The position numbers were made by a program, and so were the translations under genes. The notes under the pieces were generated by a model, which saw only the letters and a program-made list of their open reading frames with translations, had not been told where the DNA came from and did no database searches. This document shows positions 1 to 6,423 of a stretch of DNA of 17,739 nucleotides, piece after piece. How positions within the stretch are numbered: position 1 is the stretch's first letter; every line of letters begins with the position of its first letter. This stretch comes from an uncultured Oscillibacter sp. Its GTDB lineage: Bacteria > Bacillota > Clostridia > Oscillospirales > Oscillospiraceae. The DNA is taken from assembly GCA_937884915.1 (NCBI GenBank), contig CALAAN010000190.1:1-17739 (forward strand), in the 5' to 3' direction.

Positions 1-1072
1 ACTTCGCGCCGATCTTCGCGTTGTTCTTGAAGAGCATGTCCGTGACCTCGCACCAGCCGACGTTCGGCAGGCAGTTCTGGCTGCGCTGGGAGCAGAGGGC
101 GACCTTGAGGGACTCGAGCATGTCGTTCGTGTAGGCGTCGGTGCCCATGCCGAGCAGGATGCCGCGCTTGTAGAGCTGAATCACGGGGCAGATGCCGATG
201 GCGTTGCCCATGTTGGATTCCGGATTGTTCACGACCATCGTGCCGGTCTCCTTGATGATCTCCATCTCGGCGGTGTTGACGTGGATGCAGTGGCCGAGGA
301 TGGTCCTGGGGCCGAGGATGCCGTGATCCTGCAAACGCTGGACGGGGCGGCGGCCATAATTCTGAAGGGAGTCGTACACATCGTTCATGCCCTCGGACAC
401 GTGGATGTGGTAGCCCGTGCGGCCATTGTTGGCCTCGACCATGCGGTCGAAGGTCTTATCAGAGATCGTGAACAGCGCGTGGCCGCCGAACATTGCCGCG
501 AGCATCGGGTCCTTGTTCTTCTCGCATTCGGTGATAAAGTCCGCGTTTTCCTGAATGGCCTGTAGGCACTTTTCTTCGCCGTCGCGGTCCGATACCTCGT
601 AGCAGAGGCAGGAGCGAAGGCCCAGACGCTTGCTTTCTTCGGCGATCGTGTGGAGCGAGCCGGGGATCTCGCCGTAAGAGGCGTGGTGGTCAAAGATTGT
701 CGTCACGCCCTGCTTGATGGAGTCCATGTACAGCGCGGTGGCGGATGCCCTCGTGCCATCCATCATCAGATGGCGGTCGATGGCCCACCACGTGCCGTCG
801 AGCACTTCGTAGAAGTTCGTCGGATTGTTGCCGACGATGGAGAGACCGCGGGCGAGGGCGGAGTAGATGTGCGTGTGCGCGTTGATGAACGCGGGCATGA
901 TGACGCCGCCCCTGGCGTCGATGATCTCGGCGCCGGGATACCTGGCGCGAAGCGCTGCTTCCTCGCCGACTTCGACGATCTTCGTGCCCTCGAAGGCGAC
1001 GGCGCCGTGCTCGTAATAGCCCTGCGCGTCTGCGTCGCGGGTGATGAGACGACCGTTGGTGACAAGTTTCAT
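1..1072 (-). CDS. ssnA: Putative aminohydrolase SsnA, amidohydrolase family (partial, 3' end off left edge)
   Basis: Translating the minus strand from the ATG at 1070-1072 gives 357 uninterrupted codons running off the left edge, so the C-terminal part (SsnA is about 440 residues) is missing. The protein is a metal-dependent amidohydrolase: NAHTHIYS (residues 64-71) supplies the first metal-binding histidines, HIHVSE (222-227) and LGHCIHVN (259-266) the further ones, and GMGTDAYTND (308-317) the metal/catalytic aspartate. The stretches FYEVLDGTWWAIDRHL (88-103), DHHASY (128-133) and VNNPESNMGN (281-290) match my recollection of SsnA, a guanine deaminase/chlorohydrolase relative found with selenium-dependent xanthine dehydrogenase and anaerobic purine-degradation genes. 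The true substrate is unproven. The start is fixed by GGAGGAG at 1081-1087, 8 nt upstream. Its usual partners would lie outside the window to the left. Confidence 0.85.
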   Translation of the reverse strand, partial: MKLVTNGRLITRDADAQGYYEHGAVAFEGTKIVEVGEEAALRARYPGAEIIDARGGVIMPAFINAHTHIYSALARGLSIVGNNPTNFYEVLDGTWWAIDRHLMMDGTRASATALYMDSIKQGVTTIFDHHASYGEIPGSLHTIAEESKRLGLRSCLCYEVSDRDGEEKCLQAIQENADFITECEKNKDPMLAAMFGGHALFTISDKTFDRMVEANNGRTGYHIHVSEGMNDVYDSLQNYGRRPVQRLQDHGILGPRTILGHCIHVNTAEMEIIKETGTMVVNNPESNMGNAIGICPVIQLYKRGILLGMGTDAYTNDMLESLKVALCSQRSQNCLPNVGWCEVTDMLFKNNAKIGAK

Positions 1073-1100
1073 AAGTTTTGCTCCTCCTTTTTCTTTTGCC

Positions 1101-1135
1101 TTTTCCCCGCCGCAAAGCGGCACCGCAAGGGGAAA
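1101..1135. repeat. Long imperfect palindrome in the ssnA leader
   Basis: On the minus strand an outer arm TTTCCCC pairs with GGGGAAA, enclosing a second hairpin GCCGC-TTT-GCGGC. It lies just upstream of the ssnA ribosome binding site and has no T run, so it is not an ordinary terminator. The core CGCCGCAAAGCGGC recurs as an inverted repeat at about 9088-9103, suggesting a dispersed palindromic element or a general hairpin motif of this genome. Confidence 0.4.
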
Positions 1136-1140
1136 GAAAA

Positions 1141-1200
1141 AAGCGCCCCTCACACAGACCTATCATCTCCCCAACAGGGGAGACCGTACAGCCCGTGCGC
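1141..1200. repeat. Candidate REP-like intergenic palindromic element
   Basis: A perfect stem CTCCCC/GGGGAG with loop AACA or TGTT (about 1167-1182) is followed on the minus strand by a G/T-rich arm ending in GAGGGGCGC and a T6 run. The general pattern of a CTCCCC...GGGGAG hairpin beside a CCCCTC arm resembles short palindromic elements that are common between genes in high-GC gut Clostridia. Only one such copy is visible here, so membership of a repeat family is an inference. The GGGGCGC plus T6 could alternatively make it a weak leader terminator for ssnA. Confidence 0.35.
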
Positions 1201-1339
1201 GAAGCACTACGTTGCAGCTACCAGACGGTAATTTAGTTTGCAAGAATATTTTACAGGAAGCAGGAACAAAATGCACGTTTTTTTCGTCTAAACCGACGTA
1301 GAAAATAAAAACGTAATTTTGTGCAATCCGTGGAAAGAT
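1201..1339. other. A/T-rich gene-free leader region between the structured RNA and ssnA
   Basis: No coding signal is seen in either direction. The stretch is markedly more A/T-rich than its surroundings and holds one strong inverted repeat at 1275-1314. A TGTAAAAT (minus strand, around 1247-1254) resembles an extended -10 box that could start ssnA transcription, but no good -35 box accompanies it. No riboswitch class was recognised. Confidence 0.4.
1275..1314. repeat. Inverted repeat with T-rich and A-rich arms
   Basis: Outer arms ACGTTTTT (1275-1282) and AAAAACGT (1307-1314) match perfectly; inside them CGTC (1285-1288) pairs with GACG (1295-1298) around the loop TAAACC. Because one flank is T-rich and the other A-rich, it could terminate transcripts from either side, for example read-through from the upstream structured RNA, or serve as an operator for ssnA. 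Function is not established. Confidence 0.45.
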
Positions 1340-1542
1340 AAAAAGATGCCCCGCAGCGGCCGTGTAAGCCCCGTCAAACCTGCACCATTCTGGACAGGTG
1401 GGTCGCCTCTGTCCGGCTTTATTGCTTCCAACGTCCAGCCGCAGACGGCAGCCGGGAGGCCTGCAAACCACCGGAGCGTACCGGCGTCCCTTATGACGAA
1501 ATGTGGGTTTATAAAGAACTTATCACGCACCCCGCAGGGCAC
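1340..1542 (-). ncRNA. ssrS: Probable 6S RNA (RNA polymerase-binding regulatory RNA)
   Basis: The region has no convincing ORF but folds end to end on the minus strand. GTGCCCTGCGG (1532-1542) pairs with CCGCTGCGGGGCAT (1346-1359) with a few G-U pairs. This is followed by CGTG-A-TAAG pairing with CTTACACG, and AAACC pairing with GGTTT. Internal hairpins include CCGG-TACGCT-CCGG and GGACAG...CTGTCC. The closing stem is followed directly by CTTTTT (about 1340-1345), as for an intrinsic terminator. A roughly 200-nt, almost fully self-paired rod with a large internal bubble is the architecture of 6S RNA, which binds the housekeeping sigma-RNA polymerase and serves as template for product RNAs. 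The conserved-looking run AAACCCACATTTCG also matches my memory of clostridial 6S. A TAAACT -10-like box sits at 1548-1553, without a clear -35. No covariance search was possible. Confidence 0.62.
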
Positions 1543-1588
1543 TATTCAGTTTACCGCGAAGAACGGAAAAAATCCGTCGCAAGAGCGC

Positions 1589-1879
1589 TTATTCCTCGTC
1601 AGAAAGGATCTGCTCCATGAAGAGGTCGTAGACCCTGTCGATCTCATCTTCGTCGTCGATGGTGACAAGGAACTCCTCGCCGTTTTCCATCTGGCTCTTG
1701 AGGATCACGAGACCGTATTCCTCTTCGTTTTCCTCATCCTCGCTGTCCTCTTCGACCACGGGGAAGAAGGCCATATACGTCGTGCCGTTATGCTCGAGCG
1801 CGTCGACGTATTCCAGCTCTATATCGTTGCCCTCGTCATCGGTCAGCGTGACGAAATTGGGGCCGAACTCATCGTTCAT
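1589..1879 (-). CDS. DUF1292 (YrzB-like) acidic protein
   Basis: A 96-residue protein starting MNDEFGPNFVTLTDDEGN, the characteristic opening of the DUF1292/YrzB family of small, very acidic Firmicutes proteins of unknown function. An acidic linker (EEDSEDEENEEEY, about residues 43-55) divides two beta-rich halves, with GLVILK in the second half. The start is taken at 1877-1879 because a near-perfect ribosome binding site AGGAGGTG (1887-1894) lies 7 nt upstream; a longer reading frame from further upstream is possible but adds a non-family sequence. In many Clostridia this gene lies near alaS, ruvX and fur-type genes; here it has its own promoter and is followed by the probable 6S RNA. No function can be assigned. 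Confidence 0.9.
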   Translation of the reverse strand: MNDEFGPNFVTLTDDEGNDIELEYVDALEHNGTTYMAFFPVVEEDSEDEENEEEYGLVILKSQMENGEEFLVTIDDEDEIDRVYDLFMEQILSDEE

Positions 1880-1910
1880 GGGGGAACACCTCCTGAAAGT
1901 TTGTGCTCGC

Positions 1911-1939
1911 ATTATACCGCACCTTGCGGCAAAATGCAA
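1911..1939 (-). promoter_or_regulatory. SigA-type promoter for the DUF1292 gene
   Basis: On the minus strand TTGCAT (1934-1939) is separated by exactly 17 bp from TATAAT (1911-1916). This would give a leader of about 25 nt before the start codon, containing the ribosome binding site. Confidence 0.75.
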
Positions 1940-1956
1940 GACAAGATACGTACCAC

Positions 1957-1975
1957 TTGACAGCCGTGCTATACT
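1957..1975 (+). promoter_or_regulatory. Possible promoter of the PBP gene (irregular)
   Basis: A consensus TTGACA (1957-1962) is present, but the best -10 hexamer TATACT (1970-1975) is only 7 bp away, too close for normal sigma-70 recognition. TATACT is preceded by TG at the correct place (TGCTATACT), so an extended -10 promoter is the more likely reading. About 70 nt of leader separates it from the start codon. Confidence 0.4.
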
Positions 1976-2048
1976 ATATTCTGCCTCACTATTGAAAATC
2001 GGCTATGCGCGCTTGCGCATATTTCTATCGCAAAGGAGGAGGCGCTTT

Positions 2049-4686
2049 ATGGAAGAAAACCGCGCAGACAACCAGACGCCCCGAAGACAGCACACCCAGC
2101 ACCCGACGCATCAGACGCACAGAAAGAAAAAATCCGGCACGGCCAAGCGGGTCGTTGGCACCATTCTGGCCATCGGACTTACGACCTGCCTGATGTTTTT
2201 CGCCATCTTCATGGTCTACGTGCACACGTCGCTCGATCTGGACGTCGATATTTCGGCCTACACGCTCAAGCAGAGCTCGACGGTCTATTATCAGGACAAG
2301 ACGAGCGGGGAGTGGGTGGAGCTCACAAAGCTCCACGGTGCGGAAAACCGTACGCTCGTCAGCATCGACGATGTTCCAAAGCACGTAAAGGATGCGCTGA
2401 TCTCCATTGAGGATGAGCGCTTTTACAGCCACCACGGCGTGGACTGGAAGAGCACGGCCAAGGCCATCCTTGGCAAGCTCACCGGCACATCGACCCGCGG
2501 CGGCTCGACGATCACCCAGCAGGTCATCAAAAACGTGACCGGCGACGACGCGGTGACCATCAAGCGTAAGGTGAGGGAGATCTTCCGCGCGCTGCGGCTC
2601 GAGAAGAACTACTCGAAAGATGAGATCCTCGAGACGTATCTGAACACGGTGTACTTCGGCAACGGCTGCTACGGCATCGAGGCCGCGGCCGAGGGTTACT
2701 TCGGCAAGACCGTGGGTGAGCTGAGCATCGCGGAGGCGGCGTCCATCGTCGGCATCACGCAGTTCCCCTATAAATACGACCCCGCGCGCGGCGACTGGTA
2801 CCGCGAGCAGAACAAGGAGCGCCAGCTCACCGTTCTCTATAAGATGAACGAGCTCGGCGCGATCAGCGACGAAGAGTATGAGCAGGCGAAGACCGAGCCG
2901 CTCGTCTTCACCTGGGATGCGGACTTTGTTCCCTCCGACAATGTGGCGAGCAGGGCGGACAGTGCGGCGAACACGACGTATGACTCCTACTTTGTCGAGC
3001 GCATGTTCAACGATATCGTTGCCGACATGCACGAACAGCTCGGCTATGATGAGTCGGTCGCGAAGGATATGCTCTACACCGGCGGCTACTCCATTTACTG
3101 CACGGTGGACCCCGAGATCCAGTCCATCGTCGAGAGTGTCTATGCCGACCGCAATAACCTCAATTACACCTCGTCCAAGGGGCAGCTGCTCCAGTCCGGC
3201 GCGACGATCATCGACAACTCGACGGGCGACATCGTCGCTGTCGCGGGCCGCGTGGGTGAGCGCGAGGGCCGGTTTCTGCTCGACTATTCGACGGTCGTGC
3301 GACAGTGCGGTTCAGCCTTTGAGCGTTTACGCACCCGCGCTGGACGCCGGCGTCATCACGCCCGCGAGCGTCATCGACGACTATCCCGTTGAGATGCTCA
3401 ATGGCAGCGCCTGGCCGGTGAACGCCTACTCGGGCTACCGCAGCATTATGACGCTGCAGGACGCCATCCGCAATTCGTCCAACCCGACGGCGGTGCGCAC
3501 AGCGATGAAGCTGACGCTGCCTGCGTCGTATGCGTTTATGACCGAGAACCTCGGCTTCACGACGCTCACGAACGACGACATGACCGCGGCGGGTGCGCTC
3601 GCGCTCGGTGGCCTTTCCAAGGGCGTGACCACGCGCGAGATGGCCGCAGCCTATGCGTCCTTCGCCCGCGGCGGCGTTTACACCACGCCGAGAACGTATA
3701 CCGAGGTGCGCGACCACAACGGCAACGTCATCCTTGAAAATAAGAGCGAATCCCATGTCGCGATGAAGGAGAGCACCGCCTACGCGATGAACGAGCTGCT
3801 GAAAAACGTCGTGCGCAGCGGTACGGGTACGGGCGCGAACTTCTCCGGCATGACGATCGCCGGTAAGACCGGTTCGACCAACAGCAACAACGACCGTTAC
3901 TTCGTCGGTTACACGCCGTACTACACGGCGGCGGTCTGGGTCGGCTACGATACGCCGACGCGCATCGTGGCGAGCGGCAACCCCGCGGCCACGCTGTGGA
4001 AGACGTTTATGAGCAAGGTTCACGAGGGCCTGCCGAACAAGGACTTTGAAGTGAGCAGCGCCGACATGGTCAGCGTGACGGTCTGTACGCAGACGGGACT
4101 TCTGGCCTCGTCCGCGTGCCCTGCGCATACCGTCAAGGTCGCAAAGGACTACGCGCCCACGCTGACCTGCGACGGACACATCAGCGTGACCGTCTGTGCC
4201 GATTCCGGCATGCTTGCCTCCGACTACTGCCCGAACGTCACGACGGCTTATGTGCTCGATCTGAGCCAGCCGAACGTCAGCAGCGGCTGGGGCTACAAGC
4301 GCGAGCTGCTCACGACACCTTTGAGCGCCGCGCTTCAGGCGACGTATCAGGCGCAGCTGGAGGAGGGGCTTATCTCGTCGATCCCCGCGGGTGAGCCGGT
4401 GCATACGAACAGCGGCACGGTGCAGCTCTACAGCGATCTGGCGTACAGCGGCGTGTGTACAATGCATACAACGCCGCTTGAGCCCACGCCGGATCCGGAT
4501 GCACCGGATGATAGCGGTGGTGACAACGGCGACACCACCGGCGGAGAGAATACGGGCGGTGACAATGGCGGGCAGACGCCGTCCGACAACACCGGCACGG
4601 CGGGCGAAAGCGCCGGAGGGGAAACCGCCGGCGACAATGGCCAGTTTCTCAACTGGCTGCTGAACAACGGCGGCACAGGCCGGTAA
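2049..4686 (+). pseudogene. Class A penicillin-binding protein (PBP1A-like), frameshifted at the active site
   Basis: A bifunctional peptidoglycan glycosyltransferase/DD-transpeptidase of the cell membrane, split between two reading frames. ATG at 2049 follows AAAGGAGGAGG. The first frame (to stop 3390-3392) has a basic cytoplasmic tail, one membrane anchor (about residues 35-58) and an intact GT51 domain: EDERFYSHHG (121-130, catalytic Glu121), GGSTITQQ (151-158), and ETYLNTVYFGNG (195-206). It then reaches GSAF, the start of the SxxK active site (Ser422), and loses frame. The second frame resumes with PLSVYAPAL and continues to 4686 with SSN (3475-3483) and KTG (3865-3873), two Cys-pair repeats (CTQTGLLASSAC and CADSGMLASDYC) and a Gly/Asp/Thr-rich tail. 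Adding 8 bases would restore SAFKP and an 881-residue protein, normal for the family. Either a true inactivating deletion or an assembly error. Confidence 0.85.
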
Positions 4687-4693
4687 ACAAAAT

Positions 4694-4729
4694 AAAAAAG
4701 AGAGAACGGTGCAAACCGTTCTCTTTTTT
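4694..4729. terminator. Bidirectional intrinsic terminator between PBP and ytvI
   Basis: A 10-bp perfect stem AGAGAACGGT (4701-4710) / ACCGTTCTCT (4715-4724) with loop GCAA, flanked by an A run on the left and a T run on the right, so it works in both directions. It separates two convergent genes, and the stop codon of the leftward gene (4728-4730) overlaps its base. Confidence 0.9.
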
Positions 4730-5795
4730 ATGCGGCAGCTTCCGCTTTTGCGTTCCGAATCTGCGCGAACAGCAGCAGGAGAAAGGGAAAGAGCACCATC
4801 CCCGCCACGCCGAATGTGCAGTAGCCGAGGTACATCGCGAAGAGCGACGCCACCGGCGGCAGTCCCGCCTGCGCGGAGAGAAGCTTGGGCTCGAGCGTGT
4901 TGCGCGTGATGAGCGTGCAGAGGTAGAGCGCAAGGAGCACGATGGCCTTGGGCGGGAAGCCGAACAGCAGCGTGAAGACCGCCCACGGTACAAGCGCCGT
5001 GCCCGTGCCGAAGACCGGCAGCGCGTCGAGCAGCGTGATGAGAAAGGCGAGCAGCAGGGAATAGCTCTGATGCATGAGGAGAAAGCCGAGCAGCAGCTCA
5101 ATAAACGTGATGAGCGACAGCGTCGCCTGCGCGCGCAGCCACCGCGCGAGCGAGCGCATCACGCCGCCGCGAAAGAGCCGCAGCTTTTGCATTGCTTCTT
5201 CCGGCATGGCGCGCTCGAGCGCCGCGCAGAGATCGGGGTACGACGCCGAGGTGAAGAAGATCGCAAGCACACCCGTCGCAATGGCGAGCACGCCGCCCGG
5301 CAGCGCCGCGGCAGCTGAGCCGAGCCACGCCATCGCGCGCGAAGACAGCGAGCGCAGCAGGCTGTCCGCGTCCGTGACGGCCCTGAAAAGCTGCTCGTGC
5401 AGATAGCCGTTGAGCCATTCGGGACTCGACGCGCTGAACTGTTCGAGGCGGGAGAGCAGATCATCCGCCGCAGTGGGGATCGCGTCGAAAAATGCGGGTG
5501 CGGCGGCGAGCAGCGCGTTCATTTGAGAAAGCAGCGTGGACCACAGAAGCGACAGAAGCCCGCCGAGAAGGAACAGCAGCGTCAGCGTCAGGACAAGGGC
5601 GGAAAAGCCGCGCTGAAAGTGAAATTTCTGCCGCAGATACTGAACAACCGGCTCGAGCAGCGCCGCGACGAGCAGTGCCAGCAGAAACGGCAGGCACCAC
5701 GGCAGCACATAGCGGAAGCAGACGTAAAAGAGCGATGCACCCATGAAAAGCGCAAGCGACAAGGAGAGAAAGCGTCTCAGCCGTTCTTCATTCAA
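4728..5795 (-). CDS. AI-2E/YtvI-family integral membrane permease
   Basis: About 355 residues with seven or eight hydrophobic segments and the AI-2E transporter family layout: paired N-terminal helices, a long soluble region (about residues 95-150, with PTAADDLLSRLEQF), and a C-terminal core including LLDALPVFGTGTALVPWA, GFPPKAIVLLALY, and NTLEPKLLSAQAGLPPVASLFAMYLG. The last block is typical of the family. Among these proteins it most resembles YtvI, annotated as a sporulation integral membrane protein; transport substrate is unknown. An ATG lies at 5811-5813, but no ribosome binding site precedes it. GGGAGG just inside that frame is 10 nt before an in-frame TTG (5793-5795), so I prefer the TTG start and a protein beginning MNEERLRRFL. 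Convergent with the PBP gene, divergent from the ACT-domain gene. Confidence 0.8.
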   Translation of the reverse strand: MNEERLRRFLSLSLALFMGASLFYVCFRYVLPWCLPFLLALLVAALLEPVVQYLRQKFHFQRGFSALVLTLTLLFLLGGLLSLLWSTLLSQMNALLAAAPAFFDAIPTAADDLLSRLEQFSASSPEWLNGYLHEQLFRAVTDADSLLRSLSSRAMAWLGSAAAALPGGVLAIATGVLAIFFTSASYPDLCAALERAMPEEAMQKLRLFRGGVMRSLARWLRAQATLSLITFIELLLGFLLMHQSYSLLLAFLITLLDALPVFGTGTALVPWAVFTLLFGFPPKAIVLLALYLCTLITRNTLEPKLLSAQAGLPPVASLFAMYLGYCTFGVAGMVLFPFLLLLFAQIRNAKAEAAA

Positions 5796-5824
5796 ATTTT
5801 GCAAGCCTCCCATCGAAAAAAGTG

Positions 5825-5853
5825 TTGCAATATGCGTTAAGATATGCTAAAAT
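5825..5853 (+). promoter_or_regulatory. SigA-type promoter for the ACT-domain gene
   Basis: TTGCAA (5825-5830), a 17-bp spacer, and TAAAAT (5848-5853). Transcription would start around 5860, giving a leader of about 35 nt before the ATG at 5894. Confidence 0.7.
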
Positions 5854-5893
5854 CCTGCCATATAAAGACAGATGACCGCATAGGAGAAACATT

Positions 5894-6334
5894 ATGGCGC
5901 CTGCAACGAAATTTTATTTGGTCTCGGCAGAAGCTCTGCCGGAAATTTTTATCAAGGTGGCGGAGGCGAAGCGCATGCTCCAGTCCGGCGAGGTGCGCAC
6001 CGCGGGCGACGCCGCCCGCGCCGTCGGCATCAGCCGCAGCGCATTTTATAAGTACCGCGATGCGGTGCGCCCCTTCAACGACATGAAGACCGGCCGCATC
6101 ATCACGTTCTACACGATGCTCAAGAATAACCCGGGCGTATTGTCCGACGTCCTTTCTATTTTTGCCGGTTCGGGCGCGAATATTCTGACCATCAACCAGA
6201 GCATTCCCACCAACGGCTGCGCCGCGGTGACGATCTCGGCCGAGACGTCCGAGATGCAGGAGTCCATCGAAGAGATGATGGCGCGGGCGCTCGCGCTCGA
6301 GGGCGTGGTGCGCTTCGATATCCTCGCGGCCTGA
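5894..6334 (+). CDS. ACT domain-containing protein, UPF0735/PheB-like
   Basis: A 146-residue protein matching the UPF0735 (PheB-like) family in length and layout. Residues about 14-57 form a helix-turn-helix-like segment (AARAVGISRSAFYKYRDAV, 40-58) and residues about 69-146 form a single ACT domain beginning RIITFYTMLKNNPGVLSDVL. ACT domains bind amino acids and regulate amino-acid metabolism. In Clostridia this gene usually sits beside homoserine dehydrogenase or aspartate kinase, as here. The start ATG follows TAGGAGA by about 7 nt. A plausible role is as an amino-acid sensor for the aspartate pathway, possibly binding DNA, but no function has been shown for the family to my knowledge. Confidence 0.88.
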   Translation: MAPATKFYLVSAEALPEIFIKVAEAKRMLQSGEVRTAGDAARAVGISRSAFYKYRDAVRPFNDMKTGRIITFYTMLKNNPGVLSDVLSIFAGSGANILTINQSIPTNGCAAVTISAETSEMQESIEEMMARALALEGVVRFDILAA

Positions 6335-6362
6335 GTCACGCGGGCTCGTACAAGTTCATACG

Positions 6363-6407
6363 ATGGATTGGCAGCGGCTGAGAGTGAGCGCTGTCAATCC
6401 ATTTTTT
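6363..6407 (+). terminator. Strong intrinsic terminator between the ACT gene and lysC (possible attenuator)
   Basis: A 14-bp stem, ATGGATTGGCAGCG (6363-6376) with CGCTGTCAATCCAT (6389-6402), broken only by one G-T pair, encloses a 12-nt loop and is followed by six T residues (6402-6407). The lysC start codon is only 16 nt further on. Either most transcripts end here, or this is a regulated attenuator controlling lysC. No alternative antiterminator pairing was found by eye. Confidence 0.85.
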
Positions 6408-6423
6408 GTTGGAAGTGGTTCTT

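Noticed and set aside
690..1231. Several overlapping open frames on both strands at 281-1231
   Set aside because: They are shadows of the ssnA gene; only the minus-strand frame from 1072 carries amidohydrolase motifs and a ribosome binding site.
1081..1340. Riboswitch in the ssnA leader
   Set aside because: No known aptamer core was recognised; only simple palindromes are visible.
1163..1542. Short open frames across the gap between ssnA and the DUF1292 gene
   Set aside because: They lack ribosome binding sites and coding character, and the region folds as a structured RNA.
1340..1542. SRP RNA, tmRNA or RNase P RNA as identity of the structured RNA
   Set aside because: I could not find the SRP apical GGAAG...GCAGCC tetraloop region, a tRNA-like end with tag frame, or the RNase P core signatures; the rod-like fold fits 6S better.
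3309..3392. Programmed ribosomal frameshift in the PBP gene
   Set aside because: No slippery heptamer with downstream structure is seen, and a shift there would still omit the active-site lysine, so a deletion is the simpler explanation.
2025..4986. Long minus-strand frames of 300-600 codons opposite the PBP gene
   Set aside because: Arg/Ala/His-rich composition typical of the antisense of a high-GC gene, with no recognisable domains.
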